A stretch of DNA of 64,000 nt from Arcuatula senhousia (taxonomy: Eukaryota; Mollusca; Bivalvia; Mytilida; Mytilidae), in NCBI GenBank assembly GCA_963971305.1, contig OZ020306.1:73815022-73879021 (forward strand), in the 5' to 3' direction. Position numbers and translations under genes: made by a program. How positions within the stretch are numbered: position 1 is the stretch's first letter; each line of letters begins with the position of its first letter. The notes under the pieces were generated by a model. That model did no database searches. It was given only the letters and a program-made list of their open reading frames with translations, and was not told the origin of the DNA. Shown in pieces: positions 23,501-35,515 of the stretch.

Positions 23501-26500
23501 AACTCTAAAACGGTGACAGATTTCAAAATTTTGATTGGAAACAAAAGTGATCAGCACCTCAAGATCTACCAGCTCTGAAATTTTGAAGAAAATCCAACAA
23601 CCCATGTAGGAGTTATTGCCCTTTTTGTGGATTTTTTGCAAATTTTGCACCTGTTTAGCTCAATATCTTGAAAACTATACAAGATATTTGAGAAATTTAA
23701 ATTGCATATTGTTAAGCGCATCAAGATCTACAAAATTTGTAACAGGGTCAACGTTGTAGGACCTTTCCTTTGAGGAGTTATTGCCCTTGGAACGTCAAAA
23801 TTGAGCATTTTAACTGCATTTCCTTATATTGAAAATGTTAACTCCTCTGACACTTTAAGTCCAAAGGGAACCAAACTTGGTATTATTGTTTATTATTATT
23901 AGGTGTATAGAACTGTTGTGGGGATTTTTGATTGGTTGTAAAATATGGCCGCTGTGGCTAAAAATAGAACATTAGGTTAAACTGCATTTTTTTGCAAATA
24001 ACTCAAAATGGGTGACAGATTTTTAGATTTTGATTGAGAACAAAAGTGATCAGCACCTTTAGATCCACCATATTGTCAGATGACCCCCTTATTAATCTTA
24101 TGACCCTTTCAACGTTAAATCGATTTTGCCTTATAACCTTTACTTCAGGCACATATGTCAGGTGAGCGATTCAGGCTCCTGGGAGCCTCTTGTTTATTAA
24201 TTTCCGCATTCATACAGGAGATCAGCAGTTTCAAAAACAATCCAGGGTTTATCTACAATTTGGAACCCACAACTTCCACTCAAAAGGGGAATTCGACAAG
24301 GTTCACATCTAAGCCCAAACCTCAAATTGGTGTTTACAAAACCTTACCACGATTGTCTTAAAATTCTTTTTGGAAATTGTTCTTTATAACTGTTTTTACA
24401 GTTTTCAGATATATTGTAAATCATTGAATGAAAATCAGTATGTTTACTGTATATATATAAATGTACATAAAGATGAAAAAGAGGTATGGACTAGCATGAC
24501 TAGTCAGGACTACAAATAATTATACATGTAATCTACATTGTAACATATATGTATATATGTATGATATACATGACCTAAAATCAACACAATCCATAAAAAG
24601 AGCAAGTTTAAATTAATTTGTAAGTAAATACATGTACAATGTATTGTAAGTGGCCATCAACATAGAAAGAAAAAAAATAAGTTGTCATTGTTTGCTATCA
24701 TACATTTGGCTCATGTATGATATAAGATATAAGATTGTTTATTCCAATTAAGGTCCCTCAAGGGGCATAATAATTTAATACAATGATTTAACATGTATAA
24801 TTGGGTCAAGACAACACAAATACAGGGCTGTCAAGTTTTTATGAGTTGCATGCGTGAGATTCGACAAAAAATTGAAAGATCAAAGGAAAAAATTAAAAGA
24901 TCAAAGAAATTTGCCGCCAAATTGCTGACTGGATGCGTGAGTCTCACGCGAGTTGCGTGACACTTGACAGGTCTGCAAATATATATATAGTCTGTTCAGA
25001 GCCATACCAGTTTTATATTAAATTAACAATAAATTCTTCTGAGTTCAAAACATTCTTGTATATAATTTCCTATTAGAGTTGTAATATTTATATCTTCATT
25101 TGACAACATCCATAAAAATTTGGAAGAGTTATTCAAAGTTCTGAAGTTTATACATAATTTATCTAATTCTAAATATAGATTGTTTCTCAAATGTTCATAA
25201 AGATTACATTCAGTTATAAAATGTATGAGATTAAATGTGATGGATTCAAAGACACCAATATCTAAACAAGGACAGTTCAGAAAGGACCAAACTTAAGCTT
25301 TGACAAGATTCCTGTTTAAATAAGAGTCTGAAAATATGATGAGGCTTGAACTACGGTTTATTTGTGTGTTTTAGATCTGATTGTAATTGATCAACTTACA
25401 CATATAACATCATGGGTCATGTAGTTTAATGATTATTATTTATGAGAAAAAATGATTTCTTTTCTTTTTCAGAATTTGTCAAATTAGCCTATGAGACAAA
25501 ATATGTTTATCTTCCAACCAAAGGGAACAGACTGTGGACTATTGTTGTTAATAAGGACCAAACTAATCTGCCCCTAGTCATGGTCCATGGGATGGGTGGG
25601 GGTATAGGACTTTGGTCCAGAAATATTGACAATCTGGCTTCTAATAGAACTCTCTATGCTTTTGACTTGCTTGGTTTCGGTCGAAGTTCTCGACCAAAAT
25701 TTAGCACAGTTCCAGAAAAAGCTGAAGATGAATTTGTAGAGTCGTTAGAAGAATGGAGAAAACAGATGAGAATTGACAAATTTGTTTTATTAGGACATAG
25801 TCTTGGTGCTTATGTATCCTCATCTTATACGATAAAATATCCAGAGAGAGTGAAGCACTTGGTTTTAGCAGATCCCTGGGGGTTTCCTGACAAACCCCCG
25901 GACACAGAGAAGAGGATACCTACATGGATACGAGTCATAGGAACAGTGATATCTCCTTTCAATCCTCTAGCTGTACTAAGAGTGGCTGGGCCATGGGGTA
26001 AGGAGAATACAATCGATCAATTCTATATTAGTTTGATTCATAGAAAATAATGAGATGTGGAATAAGTGTAAGCGACACAGCCCACAATTAAGCGGCAATT
26101 TAGAAAAACCACAATGGACAACCGCCGGCAGTCTTCAACGAGGCCATTTGGCATTGCTCGCGGTTCTGCGATTGGCCCATGGTCTAAATAAAATGCATAT
26201 AATTCAAATCAAGTCCTGAAATAGTCACAGATAGACCCCCTTCTTAAACAATGAACAGAAAACATCAAAAAGACAAGTACAAACGAAAGCTTTTCAAAGA
26301 CTTTCAAAGAAAGTCAAAGATTCCTGGCTTATGACAGGCACATATAATATGTTGCGGGGTTAAACTAGTTTTTTGGGCCCAACCTTCCCCTATCAATATT
26401 CCTAGACAAAGCGCAAAAACTAATGTCATGCATACCAGCATACATTATGTAACATAAAAGTTAATGCTGATAGAGCACAAAGACATATATTTAGAGTAAA

Positions 26501-28356
26501 ATGTAGCACATACATGTAGGCATAAGTATAACAGTCGCAGAAATGCAAATGCAATTACATGTAGACATAAAACATGCAATCAAGTACACTACAGGCACAG
26601 GACACATATATTGTGCAGAAATCACATTACATTTACTACGAAAAATAAGCAACATACAGTATGAAGTAAATATATACATGATCTTTAGACCATTTCATTT
26701 CTGTTTTTGTCTGGTGTTATTTCTTACATGACTTTTGACTTAAAGAATTCTTCTGAAGCGATTTGTTACGGTATATATTTAGGTCCTCACCTAGTACGGC
26801 GATTCCGTCCAGATTTACAGAGAAAGTTTGGTGAATCTGAAGAAGATGACACTATATTTGACTATATATACCACTGTAATGTACAGACACCAAGGTTTGT
26901 TTAAGTTTTAATTAGGGTGCCATGAAGGATTTGGAAACTTTATAGTTTTCACTGAGTTCATCTTTCCATTCCTAATTATTTTGTGATTGCCAAAAACCCT
27001 ATAACTACATGTATAAGGGGTACACATGTTACAGATCTGAAATCTTTAACGATATACATGTAGTACTGTTTAAGAATGTTACATGTACTTATATCTGACT
27101 TGTTAGTATTGTATAATACAAAGAGTTTTGGCATGATTACTGTACATGTCACGGTTTCATTATTATTCGTGGGGTAACAGTTTTCGTGGTAGCCTTCATC
27201 CATGAAATTTGATACCCAACAAATAGGAAATTTAACATTGATCTGTATGTTGGAGACATCAGATCCATGAACTGATCCTTTTTTCAACAAACCACGAAAA
27301 TTGATACCCATGAAAATAAATTAATCCACAGTATATATTTTTTGAGAAAAAAAAGTCTGACAACATGTCTGAGGTAGGCTAGCTTTATATCATTTTAAAG
27401 AGATGTGGTTTTGAAAAGTTTAATTCACTTGTGCTCAATCCTCATGATCTTTGCTAGGTTTAACATGTTTTCTTAAATTATTAGGTTAATCATAATATTG
27501 CAATTATTCTATCATTTCAGTGGTGAATCTGCTTTTAAAACAATGAATACCTCCTTTGGTTGGGCCAAAAGACCCATGATGCATAGAATTACAGAAATCA
27601 ACAACGACATCCCAGTCACCTTTATATATGGTTCAAGGTCATGGGTCGACAGTAATACTGGGAATCACGCTAAATATCTACGACATGATAGCTATGTTGA
27701 TGTTCAGGTAATGTTCAATTCTTTGAACCTTGCCTAATTTGTAGTATTATTAAGATGTAAAAGCCCCATATTTTTGTCCTGTTGCAAAGTAATGGAGGAA
27801 CCTAGTAATGGTCTTTGTTTGTCCATTCACGCTTCTGTGGCTTTTTGGTGGACACACTTCCTCTGAAACTATTTGATTTTGCTTACATTTTGCTAACCTT
27901 CACAGATGTTCAAAATAGAAATGACAACAAAGTTCCAGACATTAAATTTTGCTACGCTTGATTCGCCTTTCGTCTATTCAAGACTCATCAGAGGCGCTCT
28001 TCCAAAAATATTGAAAATGCCAAACACTATATGATGTTGAAGAGCAAAGAACAATAAAATCAAAAATACCAAATTGGGGAGCCAAATTATTACTAAGATG
28101 ATCTGGGTTAGGAAGTAATCTGATCCAAAAAAAACACTAGATCTTTTTGAAGTTTTTATGGATGATTTCTTATTTTGTTTTCCAGGTTGTCCGAGGTGCT
28201 GGTCACCATGTATATGCCGACAGACCAGAACCTTTCAATATTCTAGTCCACCGTATTTGTGATGCTGCTGATAATGGAACAGTGCCACCAATCAGACAAA
28301 GTCGACAGAGCTCATGTAGAGACTCAATGAGTAAAGATTTAGATAGTAATTTATGA
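20536..28356 (+). CDS. ABHD4: ABHD4/5-family alpha/beta-hydrolase (lysophospholipid lipase-like), gene B
   Basis: Six plus-strand coding exons: 20536-20573, 22539-22606, 25473-25997, 26783-26894, 27521-27707 and 28186-28356. Joined in frame they give 366 residues. The ATG lies in AAAGAATGG with an in-frame TGA 9 bases upstream. Exon 2 encodes WIAWVP...LAQAE, matching the tryptophan-containing N-terminal segment of ABHD4/5 (lipid-droplet/membrane binding in ABHD5). Then come [25 protein letters not shown], nucleophile GHSLG (Ser145), [21 protein letters not shown] and HHVYAD (catalytic His and H-x4-D). The Ser is retained, so an active ABHD4-type lipase releasing fatty acids from lysophospholipids or N-acyl-phosphatidylethanolamines is inferred; co-activation of a triglyceride lipase as by ABHD5 is an alternative. 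Intron phases and the 112-base exon 4 match gene A exactly, so the pair arose by an inverted duplication. Confidence 0.88.
21000..21185 (-). repeat. Dispersed repeat in lipase B intron 1
   Basis: The stretch AGAAAAATTGAAGATTGCAA...GGTCCTGAC..GGTACAGGCATTTCAAA recurs at 34940-35025. Probably a decayed mobile element of unknown type. Confidence 0.5.
21357..21917. mobile_element. MITE with ~110-base terminal inverted repeats, each a palindrome pair
   Basis: 21358-21470 and 21808-21917 are inverted copies. Each arm carries two copies of the near-palindrome GTAACAATAAGAA..TTATTGTTAC separated by TTTACGAC-containing sequence. The interior is AT-rich and noncoding. Lies in lipase B intron 1. Confidence 0.75.
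22016..22035. repeat. Short perfect palindrome
   Basis: AAAAGCTC-TCCG-GAGCTTTT, in lipase B intron 1, shortly after the MITE. Confidence 0.5.
22751..24193 (+). mobile_element. Non-autonomous element with tandem core, type A, full-length copy
   Basis: The 5' end is a hairpin (22751-22781: AGCTCACCTGACCC, GAA loop, GGGTCATGTGAGCT). The 3' end has TCAGGTGAGCGATTCAGG and the hairpin GGCTCCTGGGAGCC, then TCTTGTTT. The core holds about 2.6 copies of a ~500-base unit (each starts GTTAACTCCTC, at about 22836, 23337 and 23838). No transposase or Rep frame. The build (short inverted ends, terminal hairpin, tandem core) resembles helentron-associated 'pearl'-type elements known from bivalves; that link is inference. 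Confidence 0.7.
24823..24975. mobile_element. Short MITE, hAT-like ends (CAGGGCTGTCAAGT)
   Basis: Ends CAGGGCTGTCAAGTTTT and ACACTTGACAGGTCTG are inverted. The interior has GCGTGAGATT and GTCTCACGCGAG as inverted arms. Same family as 35998-36128. Located in lipase B intron 2. Confidence 0.6.
26048..26395 (+). repeat. Dispersed repeat, GTTTAACCCCGCCACAT family (copy 2)
   Basis: Begins GAGATGTGGAATAAGTGTAAGCGACACAGCC and ends GGGTTAAACTAGTTTTTTGGGCCCAACC. It lies in lipase B intron 3, starting about 50 bases after the donor. Confidence 0.7.
27136..27345. repeat. Palindromic MITE in lipase B intron 4-5 region
   Basis: Starts near TTACTGTACATG...TTCGTGGGGTAAC and ends CCACGAAAATTGATACCC...CCACAGTATA. 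Related to 7535-7735. Confidence 0.55.
27905..28110 (-). repeat. Dispersed repeat, inverted relative of 11105-11310
   Basis: Contains GACAACAAAGTTCCAGACAT, TTCGTCTATTCAAGACTCAT and GCCAAACACTATATG, the reverse complement of landmarks at 11105-11310. Lies in lipase B intron 5. Confidence 0.65.
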
Positions 28357-29015
28357 TAAATTGTGGACTACTTAGTACTGAAATACTGTTATGAATTATA
28401 AGATGTATTATATGGGTAACGCCATACATTTTATTTTACTTAGATGGGGCATTGTGTTTTTTTTAACATATTCTTGTTTTTATTTCAATCTGACAATGAA
28501 ACTGATAAATGAATATAGCCAAGAGTTTCATGTGATTTAACATTGTTACTTTTTATACCCCCTGCTTGAAAAGTGGAGTAATGTGTATCTGCACCTCCTC
28601 ATAAACCTCTTATTGAGTTTTCACAAAACTTTTTTATAATCTCTTTGATATGTAAAATTATATATGCACCTGCTATTCTAAAATTTGATTTTTGGGGTTT
28701 CCTATATCATTACATGGACTAAGCCATTAGATCATAAAGGGGTACCCATCTTTTCTAAGCAACTCTTCTTCAATCCCTGGATAGATTTTCATGAAACTTT
28801 TGTATAACCTTTGTGACATAATGAAGATGTACACCTGCTATTTTAGATCTTGATCTGATTAATAATTTGAGAGCAGGAAAAATTATTTGTGAGCTGCCAT
28901 AGTTTTTCCTGTTCATTAAAACAGTTTTCACAACTACAGATTTTTTTGTCAAATTAGGAAACCAGCATAATTTGAGAGTTTACTTTGACAAATATCATGA
29001 ATATTTAATGAGTGT

Positions 29016-29021
29016 AATAAA
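29016..29021 (+). terminator. Candidate poly(A) signal of lipase gene B
   Basis: First AATAAA after the stop codon, 660 bases downstream. Position is plausible; use is not shown by the sequence. Confidence 0.4.
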
Positions 29022-29282
29022 AATCTGTATCTCTTAACTTGTAGTTCATGTAGTTGTGAAACCTTTTTCTCTAACTGTCACAGGCAACCATGATAGTAAA
29101 CCAAAATATATTTATCGGCAACCCTAGAAATCAAGTTACATATCTTTGTTGTTCAGTTACTCTACTTGAATGCTAACAAAATGAAATGCAAATATTTTTT
29201 TTAAAAAGAGATTGATTTTGAAATCAACTTTTTATCAAAGAAAAATATGTAAATATGCCTTAAATATATTTTTTACTTTATC

Positions 29283-29520
29283 ATCTATAAATGAGGGGGG
29301 GTAGGACCTCTTTCGGGACACCGGGATTGGCCATATTTAAGCTCGGGATTCCGGGATTTGGACAATTTAAGTTCGGGATTCTGGGATAAAATTATATCAA
29401 CAATACCAGGATTCGGGATTTTCTCATTTTTAAGTCAGGATGAAGGGATTTTGTAAAAATTAGTTCGGGATTCCGGGATCAGACCCCCTCCTACCCCCCT
29501 CATAAATTATCATTCCACAA
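29283..29520. mobile_element. MITE with G-rich inverted ends and repeated CGGGATT interior
   Basis: Left ATCATCTATAAATGAGGGGG and right CCCCCCTCATAAATTATCAT are inverted. The interior repeats TTCGGGATTCCGGGAT-like blocks four times. Confidence 0.6.
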
Positions 29521-31407
29521 GCTGAATATTTAACTATGACATCTCAGATTCCTTAAAATCTGATATCTAAACTTGTGGAGTGGGATGCACAAAATTTTCC
29601 AACCATGTAAGAAATAGATAATCTTGCAAAACAGTTAGAGAAATCTGATTTTAAGATGTCAGATAATTAGTTTTTGCATGTTATAATTTAAATCTTAAAT
29701 ACACCTACCTGCTCTATAGCTTTAACTTGTTAATGATTATCAACACCTTATCAGAGGAGAATCTGATTCATTAATTTACATGCATTAAAAAGGAAGCTTA
29801 TCACTGGATGACCAGTCTTAAATGTAATTGATCTTTTTATTTTTATTTACAAATTTATGCAAGGAGATGTTTGAGAAAAACTTGGTTTTTGTTATGTTTT
29901 TTGCTACAATGTAGCTAAATTGTCTTTCATTATACAATCTTCATTTCCAACCTTTTAATTGTGTATGAAGCTACATGTATCCAATAAGCTTTATTATGAC
30001 TTGTATCATGTTTTTAGTCTTTTTAATGTTTTGTTTTTTGTTTACAACATTTTAAAATTCCTATGTAAAATCAGTTGCCAGCCTTAAACCTTGATTTGTA
30101 CATGATTATCAAAATGCATGAAACAGACCACCAAAAAACTTTATGGAATTTCATGTTTTACTATTTGTGTCTGGGATTTGAAGATTGATTTAAGAAAAAA
30201 ATATTGTTTGTTTGTTTTTGATTCAGGCATTTTATGCATACCAGTATCTTCATACTAAAAACACCTGTTAATGATTTCTTGCTTTGACTAGATACCCGTA
30301 GTATGATTTTTCTCTTATCGGTAATTTTGATTTTTACATTTTATTGCCATTATACTCTGTTGTGGACAATCAAAACCTTTATTTGTTACATTGTATATTG
30401 TTGCTGTTCTATTCTCTTGTCCTGCCACACTGAAGTGGTGAGGTATTATGTTATACCCTCAATTTCATTCCATGTCTGTCCGTCTGTCTGTCTCCTGAAC
30501 ATTTCCTGATGATAACTTGAAAACAATTCAAGGGATTTAATGATATTTTGCACAGCTGTTGAGAACAATAAAATAAAGGTCCAAAAATTACATATGGTTT
30601 TGTCTTTTAAAAAATTTCCAAAATTTTATAATGCTGAATTTTTCTGGTCTAAGAAAGATAACTCATTTCTCTCTAATATAAGATATACATAAATATATTG
30701 TCACAAAGTTGCATGAGATTGATATCTATATTTCATTCTCTTGTTACACTTGTTTAGTTCACCTTTTCAGACTTCTAAGATTTTATTTCCTTACAAGTCA
30801 ACTAACATATGTCACATAAAATTATAACTAACATGTGGTTCAAAGCAAAAACATAAAACATAAATATTTAATAAGTAATTTGAGCCAATCTTCACTAGTC
30901 AAACATACTAAAAGATAGGGCATCCAATGGGACATAAAATTATACCCCGCCACAATATATTCTAAGAAATATCTGGAAGAGAAATGAGTTATCTTTATAG
31001 ACAAGCAAATCTCGAAGTAACATTTTTTTTCATCCTGAGAACATTATGTTACATATTGTTATTTTGAACTTTGAACTTACCGGTATATTACACTGACCAT
31101 ATTGAGGCCATATATTGTTAAAGAATAGTTCATACTGTTGAATAATTTCATGATTGATTAAATGACTTTGAAAATAAGAATATTGATGATTATATTGTAT
31201 GTGAGATATTATTTGTTATATAAACAGGTTAATTAAGAAACCATGACTAATAAAAGTTAAAGTATTCTTTTATTTATTGCAATGTTATGCAAAAGAAAAT
31301 TCACACAGAAAGATATTGTCATAGAAGTATGTAGATGTTGAAGTGGCCGATCGAGGGGGTGTTTGGAGGGCCTCATTGAAGGCTGTTGGCGGTTGTCCAT
31401 TGTGGAT

Positions 31408-34200
31408 TTTGTCTTGCCTGCTACAAATAGTGGCGAAAGGCGAGACATAGGTATTACTTTTCGGCAGCGACGGGGTAAACATTTTTGTAAGACTTTTGTG
31501 GAGGATAAATTGCTTGAAAAGTATAATAGTTAAGCATCTAATATTGGGTATAAAGACAGTTGAGGTTATGGTCTACGCAACTGTTACCATGCCATGTGAT
31601 CCTGACCCCATTTTCATGCTCCAGTAACTCTGTGGACTAAGGTCTTTTTCAGGCATTAAACTTTTTTTAAGACTTTTGTGGAGGATGAATTACTTGAAAA
31701 GTGTAAAAGAAATCTGATGCCATCCTTCTGTTTCAGCATCAAAAGTTCTATGAAAGTCTCCTTTGATTGAAGTTGTCAGATGATCCCTTATAGGGGTTAC
31801 AGCCCCTTAAAGGTGAAAAATAGCGTTTTTTCATGTTTTTGGCTTATAGAATGAAAACTTGCAGATAGAGAAACGCTGTTGCTGTTGCTTGCTTAAATGT
31901 TTCGCTCATCTAGCTCTACAAACGACTCTAAGGGTTGAAGTTGTCAGATGACCCCTTATAGGGTTACAGCCCCTAACATAAGAGTTTTTCATGTTTTTGG
32001 CATATAGAATGAAAACTATTGCAGAAAGAGAAAAGCTGTAGCTTGCTTAAATGTTGGGCTCATCTAGCTCTACAAAAACCTCTATAGGGTTGAAGTTGTC
32101 AGATGACTCCTTATAGTGGTTACAGCCCCTAAAATTAGGGTTTTTCATGTTTTTGGTCTGTTGAAGGAAAAGTATTGCAGATAGAGAAAACCTGTTTCTT
32201 GCTTACATGCATGTTCAGCTCATTTAGGTCTACAAAAAGTCTTCATAAGGTCGAAGTCGTCAGATGACCCTTTATAGGGATAACAGCCCCTAAATTAATG
32301 TGTTTTCATGTTTTTTTATCACCTTACCCGAAGCGTCATGTGAGCTCTCATCACTTGGCTTCCGTCGTCCATTGTCCATAAACCTTTTAAAATGTTAACT
32401 CCTCTCGAACACCATAAGTCCAATCACAACCAACCTTGTTAGGGTTGTTCATTAACATTCAGTGCTTAGAACTGATGTGGGGATTTTTGATTTGTTGTAA
32501 AACATGGCCACATTGGCTAAAAATAGAACATAGGGTCAAAATGCAGTTTTTTGCAAATAACTCAAAAACGGCTATAGATATCAAAATTCTGGCATGGGTT
32601 ATAGTGATCAGCATCTCAAGATATACCTACCCTGAATTTTTGAAACCATATAGGAGTTATTGCCCTTTTTGTGGATTTTCATCTTCCCAAGTCAAGGTTT
32701 TGGATTTTTTGCAAATTTTGCACCTGTTTAGCTCAGTATCTTGAAAACTATACAAGATATTTGAGAAATTTAAATCGCATATTGATAAGCACATCAATAT
32801 TTACAAAGTATGTAATAGGGTCAACGTTGTTGGACTTTTCCTTTAAGGAGTTATTGCCCTTAGAATGTCAAAATTGACAATTTTCACAGCATTTCCTAAT
32901 TACATTGAAAACGTTAACTTACTCCTCTGACACTTTGAGTCCAATTGGAACCAAACTTGGTATAGTTGTTTATTTGCACTAGGTGTATAGAACTGATGTC
33001 GGGATGCTGTGGCTAAAAATAGAACATAGGAGAAAATCACAGTTTATTGCAAATAAATCAAAAACGGTGACAGATTTTACAATTTTGAATTGAAAACAAA
33101 AGTGATCAGCACCTCAAGATCTACAAGCTCGGTAATTTTGAAGAAGATCCAACAATCCATGTGGGAGTTATTGCCCTTTTGTGATTTTATTTGCTAGTTT
33201 TGCACCTATTAAGCTCAATATCTACAAAACTACAAATGTATATAAGATATTTGAGAAATTTCAATTGCATAATGATAAGTACATCAATATCTACAAAATA
33301 TGTAATAGGGTCAACGTTGTAGGACATTTCCTTTAAGGAGTTATTGTCCTTAGAACGTCAAAATTGACAATTTTCACAGCATTTCCTAATTACATTGAAA
33401 ACGTTATACTCCTCTGACACTTTGAGTCCAATTGGAACCAAACTTGGTATAGTTGTTTATTTGCATTAGGTGTATAGAACTGATGTCGGGATTTTTGATT
33501 GGTCGTAAAACATTTCCGTTGTGGCTAAAAAATAGAGCATAGGGGAAACACAGTTTTTTTTTGCAAATCAATCAAAAACGGTGACAGATTTTTAAATTTT
33601 GATTGAGAACAAAAGTGATCAGCACCTCAAGATCTACCAGCTATGAAATTTTGAAGAAGATCCAACAACCCATGTAGGAGTTGTTGCCCTTTTATTTTAT
33701 TGTTTATGAATTGTGCACTTACAAAATGTTTTAAGCTCAATATCATAAAATCTATATATGAGATATTTAAGAAATGTGACTTCCATATTGTTAAGCATAT
33801 CATGATCTATAAAATATGAAATAAGGTCAAGATTGTAATACTGTTTATTTTAGAAGTTATTCCTCTTACAATGTTGAAGGATAGAAAATTATTAAAAGGT
33901 TTTAATTGCTAAAATATTACTCTGTACACTCATTACTACATTAAGTTAAACCATATTGTAAGATGACCCCCTTATTAAACTTATGCCCCTTTCAATGTCA
34001 AATATATTTTGCCTAATATAACCTTTACTTCAGGCACATATATATGTCAGGTGAGCGATTCAGTTTCCTGGCGGCCTCTTGTTTGCTTATAGAATGAAAA
34101 TTTTTGCATATAGAGAAAAGCTTTTTCTTGTATAAACATTCAGCTCATTTAGCTTTACAAGAGTCTTCATAGCAGGTTCCTGGGAGCCTCTTATTGCATT
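31408..34200 (+). mobile_element. Type B tandem-core element interrupted by a nested type A element
   Basis: Starts TTTTGTCTTGCCTGC and GGCGAAAGGCGAGACATAGG. About 31745-32310 is a tandem array of four ~150-base units (each with GTTGAAGTTGTCAGATGA and TTTTTCATGTTTTTGGC). The array is broken within a unit at 32322 and resumes at 34085 (GCTTATAGAATGAAAA). The end near 34170-34190 (GGTTCCTGGGAGCCTCTT) resembles type A termini, so the host is mosaic. A 35-base inverted fragment of the GTTTAACCCC-type family precedes it (31366-31403). Confidence 0.6.
32322..34084 (+). mobile_element. Nested type A tandem-core element
   Basis: Begins ATCACCTTACCCGAAGCGTCATGTGAGCT (degenerate end hairpin) and ends GTCAGGTGAGCGATTCAG...GGCGGCCTCTTGTT. 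Three core units of ~500 bases start near 32393, 32912 and 33400. Because it interrupts a recognisable tandem repeat, its borders can be read directly. Confidence 0.7.
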
Positions 34201-35515
34201 ATCAAATAATAAATTAAACCAGCTTTGTAATCGGACTGGAATCAAACACATGTGGATTTTAAAGAACTCAAAAGATTTGTTGAAAATGAGTTCTGAAGTT
34301 CATTCTTTGTAAAAAAAAAAACGAAATCACTGTGTACACCATCTTCCCATACGAAAAGTTAACTTGTCGCCCGAAAAAAAATTCTCAAATTCTAAGAACA
34401 TTTAGGCTTTAGGGAGCGACTATTTGATGCTTGTGTGTGTGTGGGGGGGGGGTGAAATATTAAACGTAAAGACCGACAGTGCTTTAATTGAATAAATAAA
34501 AAGGCTGGACGGTAATGTTCTGAAAAAAAATATAGTTAGTTTAACAATAAAAATAATTCACATTAAAGTAGTACCGTGAGTGGTTTAACACTGAGCATGT
34601 ATTCTTAGCATGTTATAAATTTAAGCAGAGACAAAAACATTGCTATTTAACTGTAGGAAGTTTGTAACTATGATAAATTATGAAAAAAAAATGAGTTTGA
34701 AACAAAATCTATAACTGTTAAAAAATATAATTAGCCGAACGCTATATGTTGTTGTTGTTGTCGCATCGTATATTCCACCACTATCTGGTGAACAGCAGGT
34801 GCATTAGCACTCCTTATAATAGTAAGTTTTACTAGTCTGAATAATAATTGAAACCATACATCTACATGATCTATGCATCGAATTTTTATGGCCAATTTTA
34901 AGGATCTTAGACTAGATAAAATCAATAACAAAGTTACCGAACTTGGAAATAAATCAGACAAGACATACAAGAAAAATTGAAGATTGCAATGGTCCTGACT
35001 GTGTTCAGGCATTTCAAAAGAAATGGTGGGTTAAACCAGGTTTAAAGGCGCGCTGAACCTCCCCCTTCTTTGGTCCGGTAATAAAATCCACTTGATTTCT
35101 TGCAACTCGCATGCCCTTCTTTGTGTCTTAGGGGTATATAAGTTTAAGAATGAAAAAATAAACAATAAAGGTGTCTTAAAGACGATTATGAGTATGATAA
35201 ATGTAAAATTTTATTATAAAAGGTAAGACAGGTAATTAATTTAAGGGACATACTTATATAGCTTCGGTTAATAGCCGTTTATACTGAAAAAATCATAATC
35301 ATTATATAAATCTGAGACAATAAATTCTCAGTATAAATGGAAATAGAAAAAAAACTATGCGGCAATATATCAAACATATGTGTTATTCTAAAATCTTACA
35401 ATACTAGTTCGTTGAAAAATAATTTTGATACGCCGGGCACCTGAAATCAAGCCCGGAAAAATGTCCGTCTATGTTCCATAATTTTTTTTCAAGGGAAGTA
35501 ACCTAACAACAACAA

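Larger units (their letters stand above)
28357..35515. other. Intergenic region, lipase B 3' end to ATMIN; repeats only
   Basis: Starts with the 3' UTR of lipase B. The rest holds a MITE (29283-29520), a patch of microsatellite-like TCTGTCTG near 30475, type B and type A tandem-core elements (31408-34200), a poly-G run near 34443 and a dispersed repeat at about 34930-35030. No further gene is supported. Confidence 0.55.
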
